From Treponema sp. UBA7570 (GTDB lineage Bacteria; Spirochaetota; Spirochaetia; Treponematales; Treponemataceae), in NCBI GenBank assembly GCA_002477955.1, contig DLLE01000061.1:30923-53210 (forward strand): 22,288 nt of DNA, in the 5' to 3' direction. Below, piece by piece: positions 14,575 to 22,288 of this stretch. The first letter of the stretch is position 1. Each line of letters starts with the position of its first letter. Under the pieces are notes generated by a model. The model worked only from the letters and a program-made list of their open reading frames with translations. It searched no databases and was not told where the DNA came from. The translations under genes were made by a program, and so were the position numbers.

Positions 14575-14613
14575 AAAAAAACTGCAACTTTCGGCCTTTA
14601 AAAGGAGAGTTGC
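14575..14613 (-). terminator. Rho-independent terminator of pilZ-rlmM operon
   Basis: Minus strand: GCAACTCTC (14613-14605) pairs with GAAAGTTGC (14592-14584) over 9 bp with one G-T pair, followed by AG and seven T (14581-14575). It sits in the 78-bp gap between the convergent ends of metA and the methyltransferase gene. Plus-strand transcripts of metA meet the same stem but no T-run after it. Confidence 0.8.
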
Positions 14614-14631
14614 GGCAAAGAAGTCTGGCTG

Positions 14632-15723
14632 CTATTTTTCTACATGAATCCAGGTTAATTCGTGTTTATTGTAATGAAGGTGGACAACCCGGCTATTTGG
14701 AATATCGGCAAACTTTTTTACAAGCTCCCAGTCGATTTCGCCTTGCATTTTTATCGTGCAAATCATATTTTTTGTGCGGCCGCTTTCCAGCCAAAGACTT
14801 ATCCATTCTAAAAGACGCTCAGGATAGCAAATTACATCGCTAAAAACCCAATCAAGTTTTTGACAGTCAAGTTCTGCGCAAACCTCTTCCGGTTTTAAAG
14901 TAAAAGCATCGTGTGCCAAAAATTTTACGTGGGAATCTTCCATAAGGGAAGGAACAAGTTCGGCCCGGTCAACAGCAAAAACGTCCGCTCCAAGACCGCG
15001 CAAAACCCAAGTCCAGCCGCCAGGACAGGCGCCAGCTTCAAAGCATTTTGAGTTTTTTCCGGGAAGCTCAGCTCCAAAAAAATGATGGGTCAGTGTCAGA
15101 CTTTCCTGGATTTTAAGATATGCACGGCTCGGAGGATTTTCGTGATCTTCTACAAAATTTATAAGTCCGGCAGGAATTGAGCTCGAAGTTACAGCTCCTG
15201 CAAAAATCGTCTTTTCGTCAATTAAAGTGTAAAGGCCCATTGGCGACTTTGGGATTTCGAGAGAAAAATGTTTTTCGCCGTTTTCTTCATCAACCTTAAA
15301 AAAATTCTTGTTCTTTAAATTGATGTAAGGAAGCTTTTCTTGAATTAAAGCTCCGCGTCTAAAAAATTGATACTGATAAGGCGCCCAATTCCTCTGAATT
15401 TCTTTTAGAGCGCGAGATGCTTCTCCTATTGATTCAAAACGAAGCAAAAACGGCTCTGTCAGGGCAACGCTCGCCCAATACGGCAAATCTCCGTTTTTTG
15501 CAGATTTAGTTTCTGGTCTGGAATCCACGCAAAAATCAGGACAATAAAGCAAATCGCCAAACCACTGGCAGTTTTTGCTGGCAAAAGCAGAACCCGAAAT
15601 TGTCGCGGCAGAAAGAATTTTTCCATAATTAAAACGTCTGGAAAGTTCAGAAGCAAGGAGATTTTTACATTCAGGAAACGCAAGAAAAGCAGTTCCTTCT
15701 AATTTTGTTATACAAACTGGCAT
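14632..15723 (-). CDS. RlmM-like 23S rRNA 2'-O-ribose methyltransferase
   Basis: A SAM-dependent RrmJ/FtsJ-type methyltransferase. E. coli RlmM 2'-O-methylates 23S rRNA C2498, and this protein has its size (363 against 366 residues) and plan. An N-terminal THUMP-like region of about 190 residues precedes the catalytic domain. Visible in the latter are PPSRAYLKIQES (K204), the SAM loop FEAGACPGGWTWVLRGLGA (229-247), FAVDRAEL, VFSDVICYP (D296), CTIKMQG (K325) and NKHELTWIH (E355). Together these give the K-D-K-E tetrad of 2'-O-methyltransferases. The N-terminal domain is poorly conserved, so the target base is inferred. AAGGTG precedes the ATG by 5 bases, inside the last codons of the PilZ gene, which it overlaps by 16 bp; translation is likely coupled. 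The stop is followed within 20 bp by a terminator. Confidence 0.87.
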   Translation of the reverse strand: MPVCITKLEGTAFLAFPECKNLLASELSRRFNYGKILSAATISGSAFASKNCQWFGDLLYCPDFCVDSRPETKSAKNGDLPYWASVALTEPFLLRFESIGEASRALKEIQRNWAPYQYQFFRRGALIQEKLPYINLKNKNFFKVDEENGEKHFSLEIPKSPMGLYTLIDEKTIFAGAVTSSSIPAGLINFVEDHENPPSRAYLKIQESLTLTHHFFGAELPGKNSKCFEAGACPGGWTWVLRGLGADVFAVDRAELVPSLMEDSHVKFLAHDAFTLKPEEVCAELDCQKLDWVFSDVICYPERLLEWISLWLESGRTKNMICTIKMQGEIDWELVKKFADIPNSRVVHLHYNKHELTWIHVEK

Positions 15724-16094
15724 GTGTCACCTTGAGGCATTATTCCATCGAATTTTTCAACCATTTCTTCTTTTTGACGCTGCAAAATATAAGATTGCAA
15801 CGCTTCAGAATCCAAAGAATGAAGAAAAAGGAATCCAGCTTCGGAAGAACCGTCGTCTTTTTGATTGAACCACTGCGGATGGCACATTAAAACTAGGGCA
15901 TCTTTGCCAGCGCGAGAAAGCCGAAAATGAATTTCGTAATCATTTTCCATATTGATTGAAACAGGCGCGTCATAATGAATTTTACAGCCACTCAAACTAA
16001 TATCTTCGAGAGCGCCTGCAACAGGAGAAATCTCAGTACATTCGGCACGTCCAAAATCATTAAAGCGGATATTTTTTCGAAAATTTAAATCCAT
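15708..16094 (-). CDS. PilZ-domain c-di-GMP receptor protein
   Basis: A small single-domain PilZ protein. Both parts of the c-di-GMP-binding signature are present: RxxxR (RKNIR, residues 6-10 from the chosen start) and D/NxSxxG (DISLSG, 31-36), followed by the beta-barrel strands (YEIHFRLSR, ALVLMCHPQWF, EAGFLFLHSL). The last 20 residues form a Gln/Glu-rich helix. I choose the ATG at 16094 (MDLNFRKNIRF, 128 residues). The frame is open to a TTG at 16154, but a good promoter (16132-16104) lies inside that extension and would start transcription 2-4 nt before the ATG. No Shine-Dalgarno precedes either start. The gene overlaps the downstream rRNA methyltransferase gene by 16 bp. What it controls is unknown; single-domain PilZ proteins in spirochetes act in motility and virulence. 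Confidence 0.88.
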   Translation of the reverse strand: MDLNFRKNIRFNDFGRAECTEISPVAGALEDISLSGCKIHYDAPVSINMENDYEIHFRLSRAGKDALVLMCHPQWFNQKDDGSSEAGFLFLHSLDSEALQSYILQRQKEEMVEKFDGIMPQGDTCQFV

Positions 16095-16103
16095 GTTTGT
16101 AAG

Positions 16104-16132
16104 ATTATGAACAATAAAAAAATTAAGGTCAA
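16104..16132 (-). promoter_or_regulatory. Sigma-70-type promoter of pilZ-rlmM, near-leaderless
   Basis: Minus strand: TTGACC (16132-16127), 17-bp spacer, CATAAT (16109-16104). Each box differs from consensus at one position. The expected start point, about 7 nt after the -10, is near 16097, only 2-4 nt from the ATG at 16094, which has no ribosome binding site. Confidence 0.65.
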
Positions 16133-16206
16133 GGAATGTTTTTTTATAAGCCAAAAATGTTCTTTTTGTAAAAAAAACTTACGCCGGGCTGCAGCAGCGC
16201 GAAGCG

Positions 16207-16244
16207 TTAAAAAAGCGGATTATGAAAATAATTCGCTTTTTTAA
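16207..16244 (-). terminator. Long hairpin terminator after the giant surface-protein gene
   Basis: A 17-bp stem (16207-16223 with 16228-16244, one G-T pair) closes a 4-base loop, GAAA on the plus strand. The stem ends contain six A and six T, so either strand shows a U-run. It lies about 70 nt beyond the surface-protein stop at 16312 and upstream of the PilZ promoter, isolating the two units. A second weak stem GAACTG/CAGTTC (16259-16264, 16281-16286) lies between it and the stop. Confidence 0.65.
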
Positions 16245-16311
16245 TGGAGCGAAAAGCGGAACTGCGAAAGACCGGTTTGACAGTTCAATGCCGTCCAAAT
16301 TTTTATTATTT

Positions 16312-19300
16312 TTATTCTTTTACGCACAAAACTTTTCGTGTTTCGTCAATTCCAGGACCAACAACGCGCACAAAATAAAGTCCGCGCGCTACTGGTTTTG
16401 AGGCGTTGTTTGTTCCGTTCCAGCGGTAATAATGTGTTCCGGAGTCTACGCGTCCGTGATTTAGGCGTTTTACAATGTTTCCGTCGACAGTCATGACAAA
16501 AACATTGAGATTTCCGCCTTCCGGCACATTTACCTCCAGCACGGTCTGCTCCCGCGCGTTTACGTTTATCACGTTGTTTAGAATTGTAACACCACCGCGC
16601 TGCTGCTTTATGTTTTTTATCTTGAACGACCACAAATCGACAAATGAAAAATCGCCGGCATTTATTTTTTCAAGCGGCATTTTGAGCGCATAAAGAGGAA
16701 CAAGAGGAGAAGGATTTGCCGAACCGCCTGTAAAATCGTCTGCGTCGTTGTCGAGCAAAATGTCGTTTCCGTCCCCGTCTGTAAATTTGAACAAAAATTG
16801 AATCTCGTCTCCGCTATTAAAATCGTAATCTTCGTTTTTGAGAGTGTAATTCCACAAAATTCCGTTGCCGCCGTCCGCACTTTCCGGAAAATTTTCGCTC
16901 ATAACAGAAGAATTCGGCTGAGTTGCAACTGCCTTTAGCGAAGTTGGAAGCCAAACCCGCCAGTCTGTTCCAAGCAAAAGGTTTATTTTGTCGCTTATCA
17001 TTTCTGAAGAAAGGGCTGATTTTTTTGAAGGCACGAGTAAAAATCTTCTGTCAGATTCCATTTCGCCGTTTATTTTTATCTGGAGAGTAATATCGCGCTG
17101 TTCGAGAAGCGCATCGTAAATTCCTTGTTCCGCCGAAAAATCGTGAACAGTGTAGCCGCTAGAAACAGAAGCCTGATTTTGGCCGTAAATGCCTTTTTTG
17201 TTCCAGTCGTCATTGTCTTTTGAGTCTGCATAGGCATAAAGAACGTCCAGCGCGTTTACTGCAAAATCGCTCAGAGCGTGTCCTGAATTTTCAGTCATGT
17301 AGTTTCCTAAAAAGTCGTGGATTTTTGTGTCTGCGACAGCAAGCCCAAGTCCATCTTCAACTTTTTGCGAATTATAGCCAACATTTCTGAGCCAAAGGTT
17401 TTCTACGTCTAAAAGATTTATTGTTTTTTCGAGGGTGAACAAAAGCGCCGTGTATTCGTCCGAAGAAGAAACATATTCTGCTTTTGTAATTGCGTTTTCT
17501 TCGGCGGAACTTCCTGCGGAAGAACCTTTTTTTACCAAAATAAAACTTTCTGCAATCTGCGACAATGCTTCGTTCAACTCCGCTTCGCTCAAATTTTTGA
17601 AAAATGTGTTTTCGTTTCCAAAAGCCAGCTGTTTTGAAAAAATCGCATAAATTTTATTTTCGCCAATCGGGGCAAGAGTCATGACAATTGAAGGAGGAGT
17701 TACATCGAGAGATATAAATTTTGTTTTTTGCGTGTATGAACCTGAAAGAAGATTGCCGGCAAGATCCGTTATGTAACTGTCTTGAGGAGCGTAATAAAGT
17801 TCAAAAGTTGCCCGAAGAGCGAGTTTTTTGTCTTTCAAAGGAAGACGAATATAAAGTCCGTCGGCTTGAGTTTTTATATGCTGTTCTTTAAAAATATTTC
17901 CGTAAACGACAGGAGAAATGTCGGTTTCGCCTTCAAACGAAAATTCTCCTGTTTCGGCTTCGGTTCCAGAATTGTCAGATTTTTTTATTTTGTAAGAGAA
18001 ATTTGAATTTGCATTTTTAAGAGAGCAAAGCCTTATTCCGCCAAAAGTTTTTGAATTTGCAAAACTGTCGTCCGGACGCGCACCGCCACGATTTTCTGGC
18101 AATTTTCCGTCTTCGTTCCAGCCTTTTCTTGTCCGCCACCACGAATTCCATTTTTGAGCCTGAGTTTTGTCGTTGTCGAAAAAATGCACTTCGATAAATT
18201 TTAAAGTCGTGTCCGAAGCCGTGTTTGAAGTTCCCAAAATTTCGTACGAATCCTGTTCTTCTCCCAAAGCCCAGCTGTTCCATGAAGTTTCAGACTTTAT
18301 TACTGGAGCAACAACAGGACAAAGAACGTCCCATTCACCGTAAAGAGAGTCAGTTTTAGAAACGTCTTTTTCTCCGTCTGACGGATAGTTATTTATTGTC
18401 AAAACCTGCAGCTTGTGGTTTGTTTCCGTACCTTTTGAATCAATTCTGTTGCCAAAAAGATCGCTTATTGCGGAATTTTCGAGAGAATGAACAATTCCTG
18501 TTGGGGTTTCTGCTTTTTGAATGCAACCCGGCCAATAAAGATATTCGCCGTTAAAAGAAGGATTCAGGATGTCGGTAAAACTTACAGTTCCGTTCGTCCA
18601 CCCGGCAATGCTCAAACGAACGCGATGAGTCTGAATGCTGTCTTCTTCTCCGGCTTTTGTGCTAAAAAGACGGTAAAGCGCATGAGGCGAATCTGAGTCA
18701 TCTTTCGAAAAAGCGAGCAATTTTCCGTTTTCAATTGAAGCAAAACCATTGACGATAAGCCCGTTGCCATTTTCGTCTTGAGTTCCGCTTCCTGTAGTTT
18801 TGCCAAAATTTTCGGTTGCACGGATATTAGAATCTCCGCCTTCGCTCCGTAAAATTGTGCCATCGTCAAAAGCAATGTTCACCGCTTCCGAATATCTAAA
18901 TTCAATAAAATTGTGAGAATCGTAAGACTTTTGCTCCGAGGCTTTTCCGTTCGTGTGAAGCTCCTGTCCAGTGTAAACTGCAATCAAAACAGGACTTGCC
19001 CGGTCTTCCGTCAGAGTATACCGCTCTGGCACAGAACCATCTTTGCTTCCAGCTCCGTAATTTTCGCACATTGTGTGTCCGTCAGCAGAAGTAAAAATTC
19101 CTTCCAAAAAACTCAAATCCGTCGTTAAATTTTTATGAACGCCTTTTCGGTCTGTAGAATCAACCAGAGATTTTAAAGCCGAACTGCACGCCAAAGTTCC
19201 AGTCGCATCTGTATTCCATGAATTTTGACCTTTTAAATAAAAACTGCTCACATCTCCGTCTGCGGCCGTCAATTTTTCTGCACAATCAGAATCAGAATAA

Positions 19301-22288
19301 ACACCTTCAAAATTTTCTGAACCGTTAGAATATTTGAGTCCTGCAATATTTTCTGCAATTTCGCCATTCGAGTTTTCAAGCGGCAAGTCAAATTCAACAA
19401 AAATTACATCGTCGTAAACCGAGTATGCTTTTTTAATTTTTGGAACGGCAAACTGAACATTTGAATTCTGCAAACCGTTCTCGCAATTTTGAGAATCCGC
19501 TCCTGCCGCAAGCCATCCGCCTTTGACCGTTGTTTTCGTTATTTTTGAATTGAATGCAACCGCATAAGGAATTCCCCATTGATTTTTTGTAACAGTGGAA
19601 CTTGAATTGAACTGCGGATTTGATGCGGAATTGTCCGGAATTTTTAATTCAAGACCTTCTATATCAAGTCCATTTGCATAAAAATTTTTTGAAACTTCAA
19701 AAATTGCGCCATTTACAGAAAGCTCCGCCCCGATTCCGCTTTCTTTATATTTAAAAATTGATGAATCTGTATCGTCCCAAAAATATGCAAACCGCGAATT
19801 TTCTTCCGCAGAAAAACGAGAGTCATTTTTAGAATAATTTTTTCCAAAAGCGGCAAAATTGCCAGTTTTGAGAGTTTTTCCGCTTGCAACGGTCAATTTG
19901 CCGGAATAAAAGAAAACGTCTTTAGCCTCGAGTTCTGACTTTAATTCAAAAGAATTTTCCAACGAGCCGTCCGAAAAATCTAAAACCAAAGCAGTTTCAT
20001 TTAATTCAATTCTGCCATTTTTGCACTGCCAGTTTCCAGAAATTCCAGTATTTTCCGAAAGGATTTTTACTCCGCCAGCACAATTAAAAACTTGCTCGCC
20101 AGAAGAAATATAATCAGCACAAAAAAGTTCCGCAGAATCCGCAGTCAACGAAAGAGCGCCGGCAACGTCAAAACCAGAAAATACAACGCCAGAAACATTT
20201 GCGCCATCAGCCCAGGCCTTTATTTCAAGCCCAGACCGAGCCGTAACCTTCCCAGAATATTTTTGATTTCCAACAGAAAAAACTTTTTGAACAGGCTCTG
20301 CGCTCGAAAAAATTGCATTTTCTAAAACAATGATTGCTCCGAGCGGCGTTGTGCTGCCGACATTCCCTGCAACTTCGAGTGTTTTTGTTATTTCTAGTTC
20401 TAAAAATCCGTCAATGGAACTTTTGCAAAATGCGCTGGCGTCTATTTTTAATTTTTTATTCTCTGAACTCAAGCCTCCTTTTACATAAACTGCTTTTTTG
20501 TCCGTCAAAACAGCATCGGAAGCCGCAAAAACGGATTTTTCATAAAACTGACCGCAAACAATTTCTTCAAAAGTTTTTGTTTCCGTCGTCGTCACATCTC
20601 CATTCAATTTTACAGGACATTTCGCGTTCAAAGTTTTACATTCTGCGCCGCCAGAAAGAACACAACCGTCAGAATCACCGTTTATCACGGCATTTCCAAC
20701 CTTAAGCAAAGCGACAGTTCCATTAAAATCATTCTGACCAAAAAAACTTAAATCTCCGCAGTTTTTTATATTCACCTCATCAGAAAAAATATTTTTTTCA
20801 GCAAAAACCAAATTTCCGCAGTTTTCAACATTCACCGCGCCCAAAAAAACATTCTCCGCTCCAAAACTAAAATCTCCACTCGTTTCAACAAAGACTTCTT
20901 TTAAAACCTTGATTTTCTGTGAAGTTTTACCGCGGCCTGTAATTTTTAAATTTTCGTATTCAAAATAATCAGCGCCGCTTCCATTCCAAACAAAATCCGA
21001 AAAATCTCCATAATATTCAACAGTGCTGTCCGAACCGTTGATCATTTTTGCCGAAATTATCTGACCTTCGCCCTTTAACCGCAAAGTTCCGTTATTTGTA
21101 AAATTTTCTGCGCAAGTTACACTAAAATTTTGCAAATCAATTGCCGCGTCTTTATTTACAGTAAGACTTTTTAAGTTAACGTCTTTTTCGAGCGTCAAAA
21201 TATAAGGAGAACTTAAGCTAGAGTTTCCCTTTGCAACGACAATTTCGCTTTTTACGTCATCGAACGAAGGAAAAACAGAAGCCGAATAATTTCCCTCTTC
21301 GTCGTAAGCCCAGTTTGACGAATTTGCCCAGTTTGAGTCAGATTTTCCAAGCCAAAAATATTTGTGCGAAAACCAGGTTTCAGAAGTCGGGCTGTCCGGC
21401 ACAGAATCGTTGACAGTTTTGTCCGAAGGAATCAATCCGAGAAGCTTTTCTTCCGATGAGCCGACAGAAACTACAGAAACAGACTTATCGATTATTGAAT
21501 ATTTAAAGTTTTCTGAAACCGGATTTTCCGAAAAAACCGCATACCACTTCTCTTCACTAGAAGAATCCAATACAGAAAGAGCAACTGTATTTTCAGAGTT
21601 TGAACCTTTCAGCTCCATAGAAGAAAATGATTGATATGAACCATTTTTAAATTTTACAGTTGATGCAAGAGTTTCCGCCTTAACAAAAAACTTTTTGCTA
21701 AAAGTATTGTTTCCGTAAAACTCAACAATTCCGCAATTTTCAAGGTTTACAGTATTTTTAAAACCGTTTTTTTCGATAAAAATTAAATTCCCGCAGTTTT
21801 TTGCAATTACAAGATTGTCAAAAGTATTTGCCCCCTTAAAAATCAACTCGCTGCAATTTTCAAGTTTTACTTCTCCAGAAAAAACATTGTCTCCATAAAT
21901 TTCTGCATTTCCGCTCACATAAAGTCCGAAAGCGCCGTTCAAGCCGCCGTAAAAAAATGTTTTTCCGCTATTTTTAGTATTAACGCTGATTATTCCAGAA
22001 GAATTAGACAGGCTTACCTTAACAGGAGAAGTTTCGCTTCCAAAAAAAATGCTGCCGGACTCAGAAGAAAGATTCGTCCACCATCCGATTTTTACGCTGT
22101 CTTTACTGCCATTAAAATGAATATCGTTTTTCGCATAAACATAAATACTTGAGTTCAAAACCGCATTTGAATTAAAAACAATGTCTTTTGCCGCAGAAAC
22201 ACTTGAGTTCAAAACCGCATTTCCGTTAAAAACCAAATTGTTCACATCTGTCACAAAACCGCCAATTTCAATTTCGCAAGCCGTTGCT
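16312..22288 (-). CDS. Giant repeat-rich surface protein with C-terminal FlgD/T9SS-like Ig domain (5' partial)
   Basis: About 1,990 residues are visible. The frame stays open to the window edge, so the GTG at 22254 is not the true start, and signal peptide and promoter are missing. No family match for the whole protein is recognised. From N to C: Ser/Asn-rich repeats and beta-helix-like units of about 20 residues with NCG (21690-21894 and 20686-20862). Between those arrays is a YFWLGKSDSNWANSSNW block followed by P-x-FDDV (about 21250-21363), typical of adhesins and autotransporter-like proteins. Then come several Ig-like stretches (DRASPVLIAVYTG; DVTPPSIVMTL) with repeated SEA/SKQ-type loops, and a final segment (16315-16570) with GTHYYRWNGTN and VARGLYFVRVVG, the pattern of FlgD Ig-like or T9SS sorting domains. 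It is probably exported and displayed on the cell surface; adhesion is inference. A hairpin terminator follows the stop. Confidence 0.85.
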   Translation of the reverse strand, partial: ATACEIEIGGFVTDVNNLVFNGNAVLNSSVSAAKDIVFNSNAVLNSSIYVYAKNDIHFNGSKDSVKIGWWTNLSSESGSIFFGSETSPVKVSLSNSSGIISVNTKNSGKTFFYGGLNGAFGLYVSGNAEIYGDNVFSGEVKLENCSELIFKGANTFDNLVIAKNCGNLIFIEKNGFKNTVNLENCGIVEFYGNNTFSKKFFVKAETLASTVKFKNGSYQSFSSMELKGSNSENTVALSVLDSSSEEKWYAVFSENPVSENFKYSIIDKSVSVVSVGSSEEKLLGLIPSDKTVNDSVPDSPTSETWFSHKYFWLGKSDSNWANSSNWAYDEEGNYSASVFPSFDDVKSEIVVAKGNSSLSSPYILTLEKDVNLKSLTVNKDAAIDLQNFSVTCAENFTNNGTLRLKGEGQIISAKMINGSDSTVEYYGDFSDFVWNGSGADYFEYENLKITGRGKTSQKIKVLKEVFVETSGDFSFGAENVFLGAVNVENCGNLVFAEKNIFSDEVNIKNCGDLSFFGQNDFNGTVALLKVGNAVINGDSDGCVLSGGAECKTLNAKCPVKLNGDVTTTETKTFEEIVCGQFYEKSVFAASDAVLTDKKAVYVKGGLSSENKKLKIDASAFCKSSIDGFLELEITKTLEVAGNVGSTTPLGAIIVLENAIFSSAEPVQKVFSVGNQKYSGKVTARSGLEIKAWADGANVSGVVFSGFDVAGALSLTADSAELFCADYISSGEQVFNCAGGVKILSENTGISGNWQCKNGRIELNETALVLDFSDGSLENSFELKSELEAKDVFFYSGKLTVASGKTLKTGNFAAFGKNYSKNDSRFSAEENSRFAYFWDDTDSSIFKYKESGIGAELSVNGAIFEVSKNFYANGLDIEGLELKIPDNSASNPQFNSSSTVTKNQWGIPYAVAFNSKITKTTVKGGWLAAGADSQNCENGLQNSNVQFAVPKIKKAYSVYDDVIFVEFDLPLENSNGEIAENIAGLKYSNGSENFEGVYSDSDCAEKLTAADGDVSSFYLKGQNSWNTDATGTLACSSALKSLVDSTDRKGVHKNLTTDLSFLEGIFTSADGHTMCENYGAGSKDGSVPERYTLTEDRASPVLIAVYTGQELHTNGKASEQKSYDSHNFIEFRYSEAVNIAFDDGTILRSEGGDSNIRATENFGKTTGSGTQDENGNGLIVNGFASIENGKLLAFSKDDSDSPHALYRLFSTKAGEEDSIQTHRVRLSIAGWTNGTVSFTDILNPSFNGEYLYWPGCIQKAETPTGIVHSLENSAISDLFGNRIDSKGTETNHKLQVLTINNYPSDGEKDVSKTDSLYGEWDVLCPVVAPVIKSETSWNSWALGEEQDSYEILGTSNTASDTTLKFIEVHFFDNDKTQAQKWNSWWRTRKGWNEDGKLPENRGGARPDDSFANSKTFGGIRLCSLKNANSNFSYKIKKSDNSGTEAETGEFSFEGETDISPVVYGNIFKEQHIKTQADGLYIRLPLKDKKLALRATFELYYAPQDSYITDLAGNLLSGSYTQKTKFISLDVTPPSIVMTLAPIGENKIYAIFSKQLAFGNENTFFKNLSEAELNEALSQIAESFILVKKGSSAGSSAEENAITKAEYVSSSDEYTALLFTLEKTINLLDVENLWLRNVGYNSQKVEDGLGLAVADTKIHDFLGNYMTENSGHALSDFAVNALDVLYAYADSKDNDDWNKKGIYGQNQASVSSGYTVHDFSAEQGIYDALLEQRDITLQIKINGEMESDRRFLLVPSKKSALSSEMISDKINLLLGTDWRVWLPTSLKAVATQPNSSVMSENFPESADGGNGILWNYTLKNEDYDFNSGDEIQFLFKFTDGDGNDILLDNDADDFTGGSANPSPLVPLYALKMPLEKINAGDFSFVDLWSFKIKNIKQQRGGVTILNNVINVNAREQTVLEVNVPEGGNLNVFVMTVDGNIVKRLNHGRVDSGTHYYRWNGTNNASKPVARGLYFVRVVGPGIDETRKVLCVKE
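20686..20862 (-). repeat. Second NCG beta-helix-like repeat array in surface protein
   Basis: About three units of 20 residues, each of the form xxNxFxxxVxxxNCGxLxF: AENVFLGAVNVENCGNLVF, EKNIFSDEVNIKNCGDLSFF, and a decayed unit GQNDFNGTVALLKVGNAVI. The regular period and stacked Asn-Cys-Gly suggest turns of a right-handed beta-helix. Confidence 0.7.
21690..21894 (-). repeat. First NCG beta-helix-like repeat array in surface protein
   Basis: About four units of 20 residues: GDNVFSGEVKLENCSELIFK, GANTFDNLVIAKNCGNLIFI, EKNGFKNTVNLENCGIVEFY, and a weaker unit starting GNNTFSKKFF. They match the second array, 800 bases away, in length and consensus, indicating internal duplication. Confidence 0.7.
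22147..22222 (-). repeat. 22-bp exact direct repeat within surface-protein gene
   Basis: The same 22 bases occur at 22147-22168 and 22201-22222, 54 bp apart. They encode NAVLNSS in both copies, part of an 18-residue repeat at the visible N-terminal end. Confidence 0.8.

Noticed and set aside
16095..16154. TTG-initiated longer PilZ protein
   Set aside because: A good promoter lies inside the extension and the TTG has no ribosome binding site; the PilZ signature begins right after the ATG at 16094.
20334..20705. 123-codon plus-strand frame inside the surface-protein gene
   Set aside because: Composition is Leu/Arg/His/Ser-rich and low in structure, as expected from the antisense of a Ser/Lys/Glu-rich gene; no motif seen.
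22252..22254. GTG as the true start of the giant surface protein
   Set aside because: The frame remains open to the window edge, no signal peptide follows the GTG, and the repeats begin immediately, so the gene is truncated by the window.

Overview
The window looks like chromosomal DNA of a spirochete of the Treponema group. This is inferred from gene content and protein style, without a database search. Pointers are a moderately AT-rich genome, a periplasmic efflux adaptor lacking its coiled-coil hairpin (as known from Borrelia BesA), a PilZ protein, and a very large Ser/Asn-rich surface protein ending in a FlgD/T9SS-like Ig domain. All but one of the genes belong to recognisable families. 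I see no phage, IS element, CRISPR array, tRNA or rRNA.

Layout: (1) 47-2125, plus strand: prfA (release factor 1) and prmC (the methyltransferase that modifies RF1), 15 bp apart. (2) 8545 down to 2110, minus strand: an RND efflux operon in the order outer-membrane factor, hairpin-less adaptor, RND pump, small PII-like PG0541-type protein, then an RsuA-like pseudouridine synthase whose 3' end overlaps prmC by 16 bp. (3) 8546-9160: a 615-bp gene-free stretch packed with short perfect palindromes on its efflux side and promoter-like AT-rich sequence on the other. (4) 9161-10999, plus strand: a Rel/SpoT-family protein with an intact (p)ppGpp synthetase domain, a hydrolase site missing several catalytic residues, and no C-terminal ACT domain. 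(5) 13587 down to 11069, minus strand: a hormone-sensitive-lipase-like alpha/beta hydrolase with a damaged catalytic triad, then a U32/TrhP-like protein 2 bp downstream. (6) 13639-14553, plus strand: metA, divergent from the hydrolase, with the Glu111 signature of acetyl-CoA-using enzymes. (7) 16094 down to 14632, minus strand: a PilZ (c-di-GMP receptor) protein overlapping an RlmM-like 23S rRNA methyltransferase, under a clear sigma-70-type promoter that would give a nearly leaderless mRNA. (8) 22288 down to 16312, minus strand: the 3' part of a giant surface protein with beta-helix-like 20-residue repeats; its 5' end lies outside the window.

Functional themes are translation and its quality control (prfA, prmC, rsuA-like, rlmM-like, trhP-like), stress signalling (rel, PilZ), drug or toxin export, methionine synthesis and cell-surface structure. 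The observations most worth following up are the predicted synthetase-only short Rel, the pseudo-hydrolase, the palindrome cluster upstream of the efflux operon, the near-leaderless PilZ promoter coupled to an rRNA methyltransferase, and the NCG-repeat surface protein.
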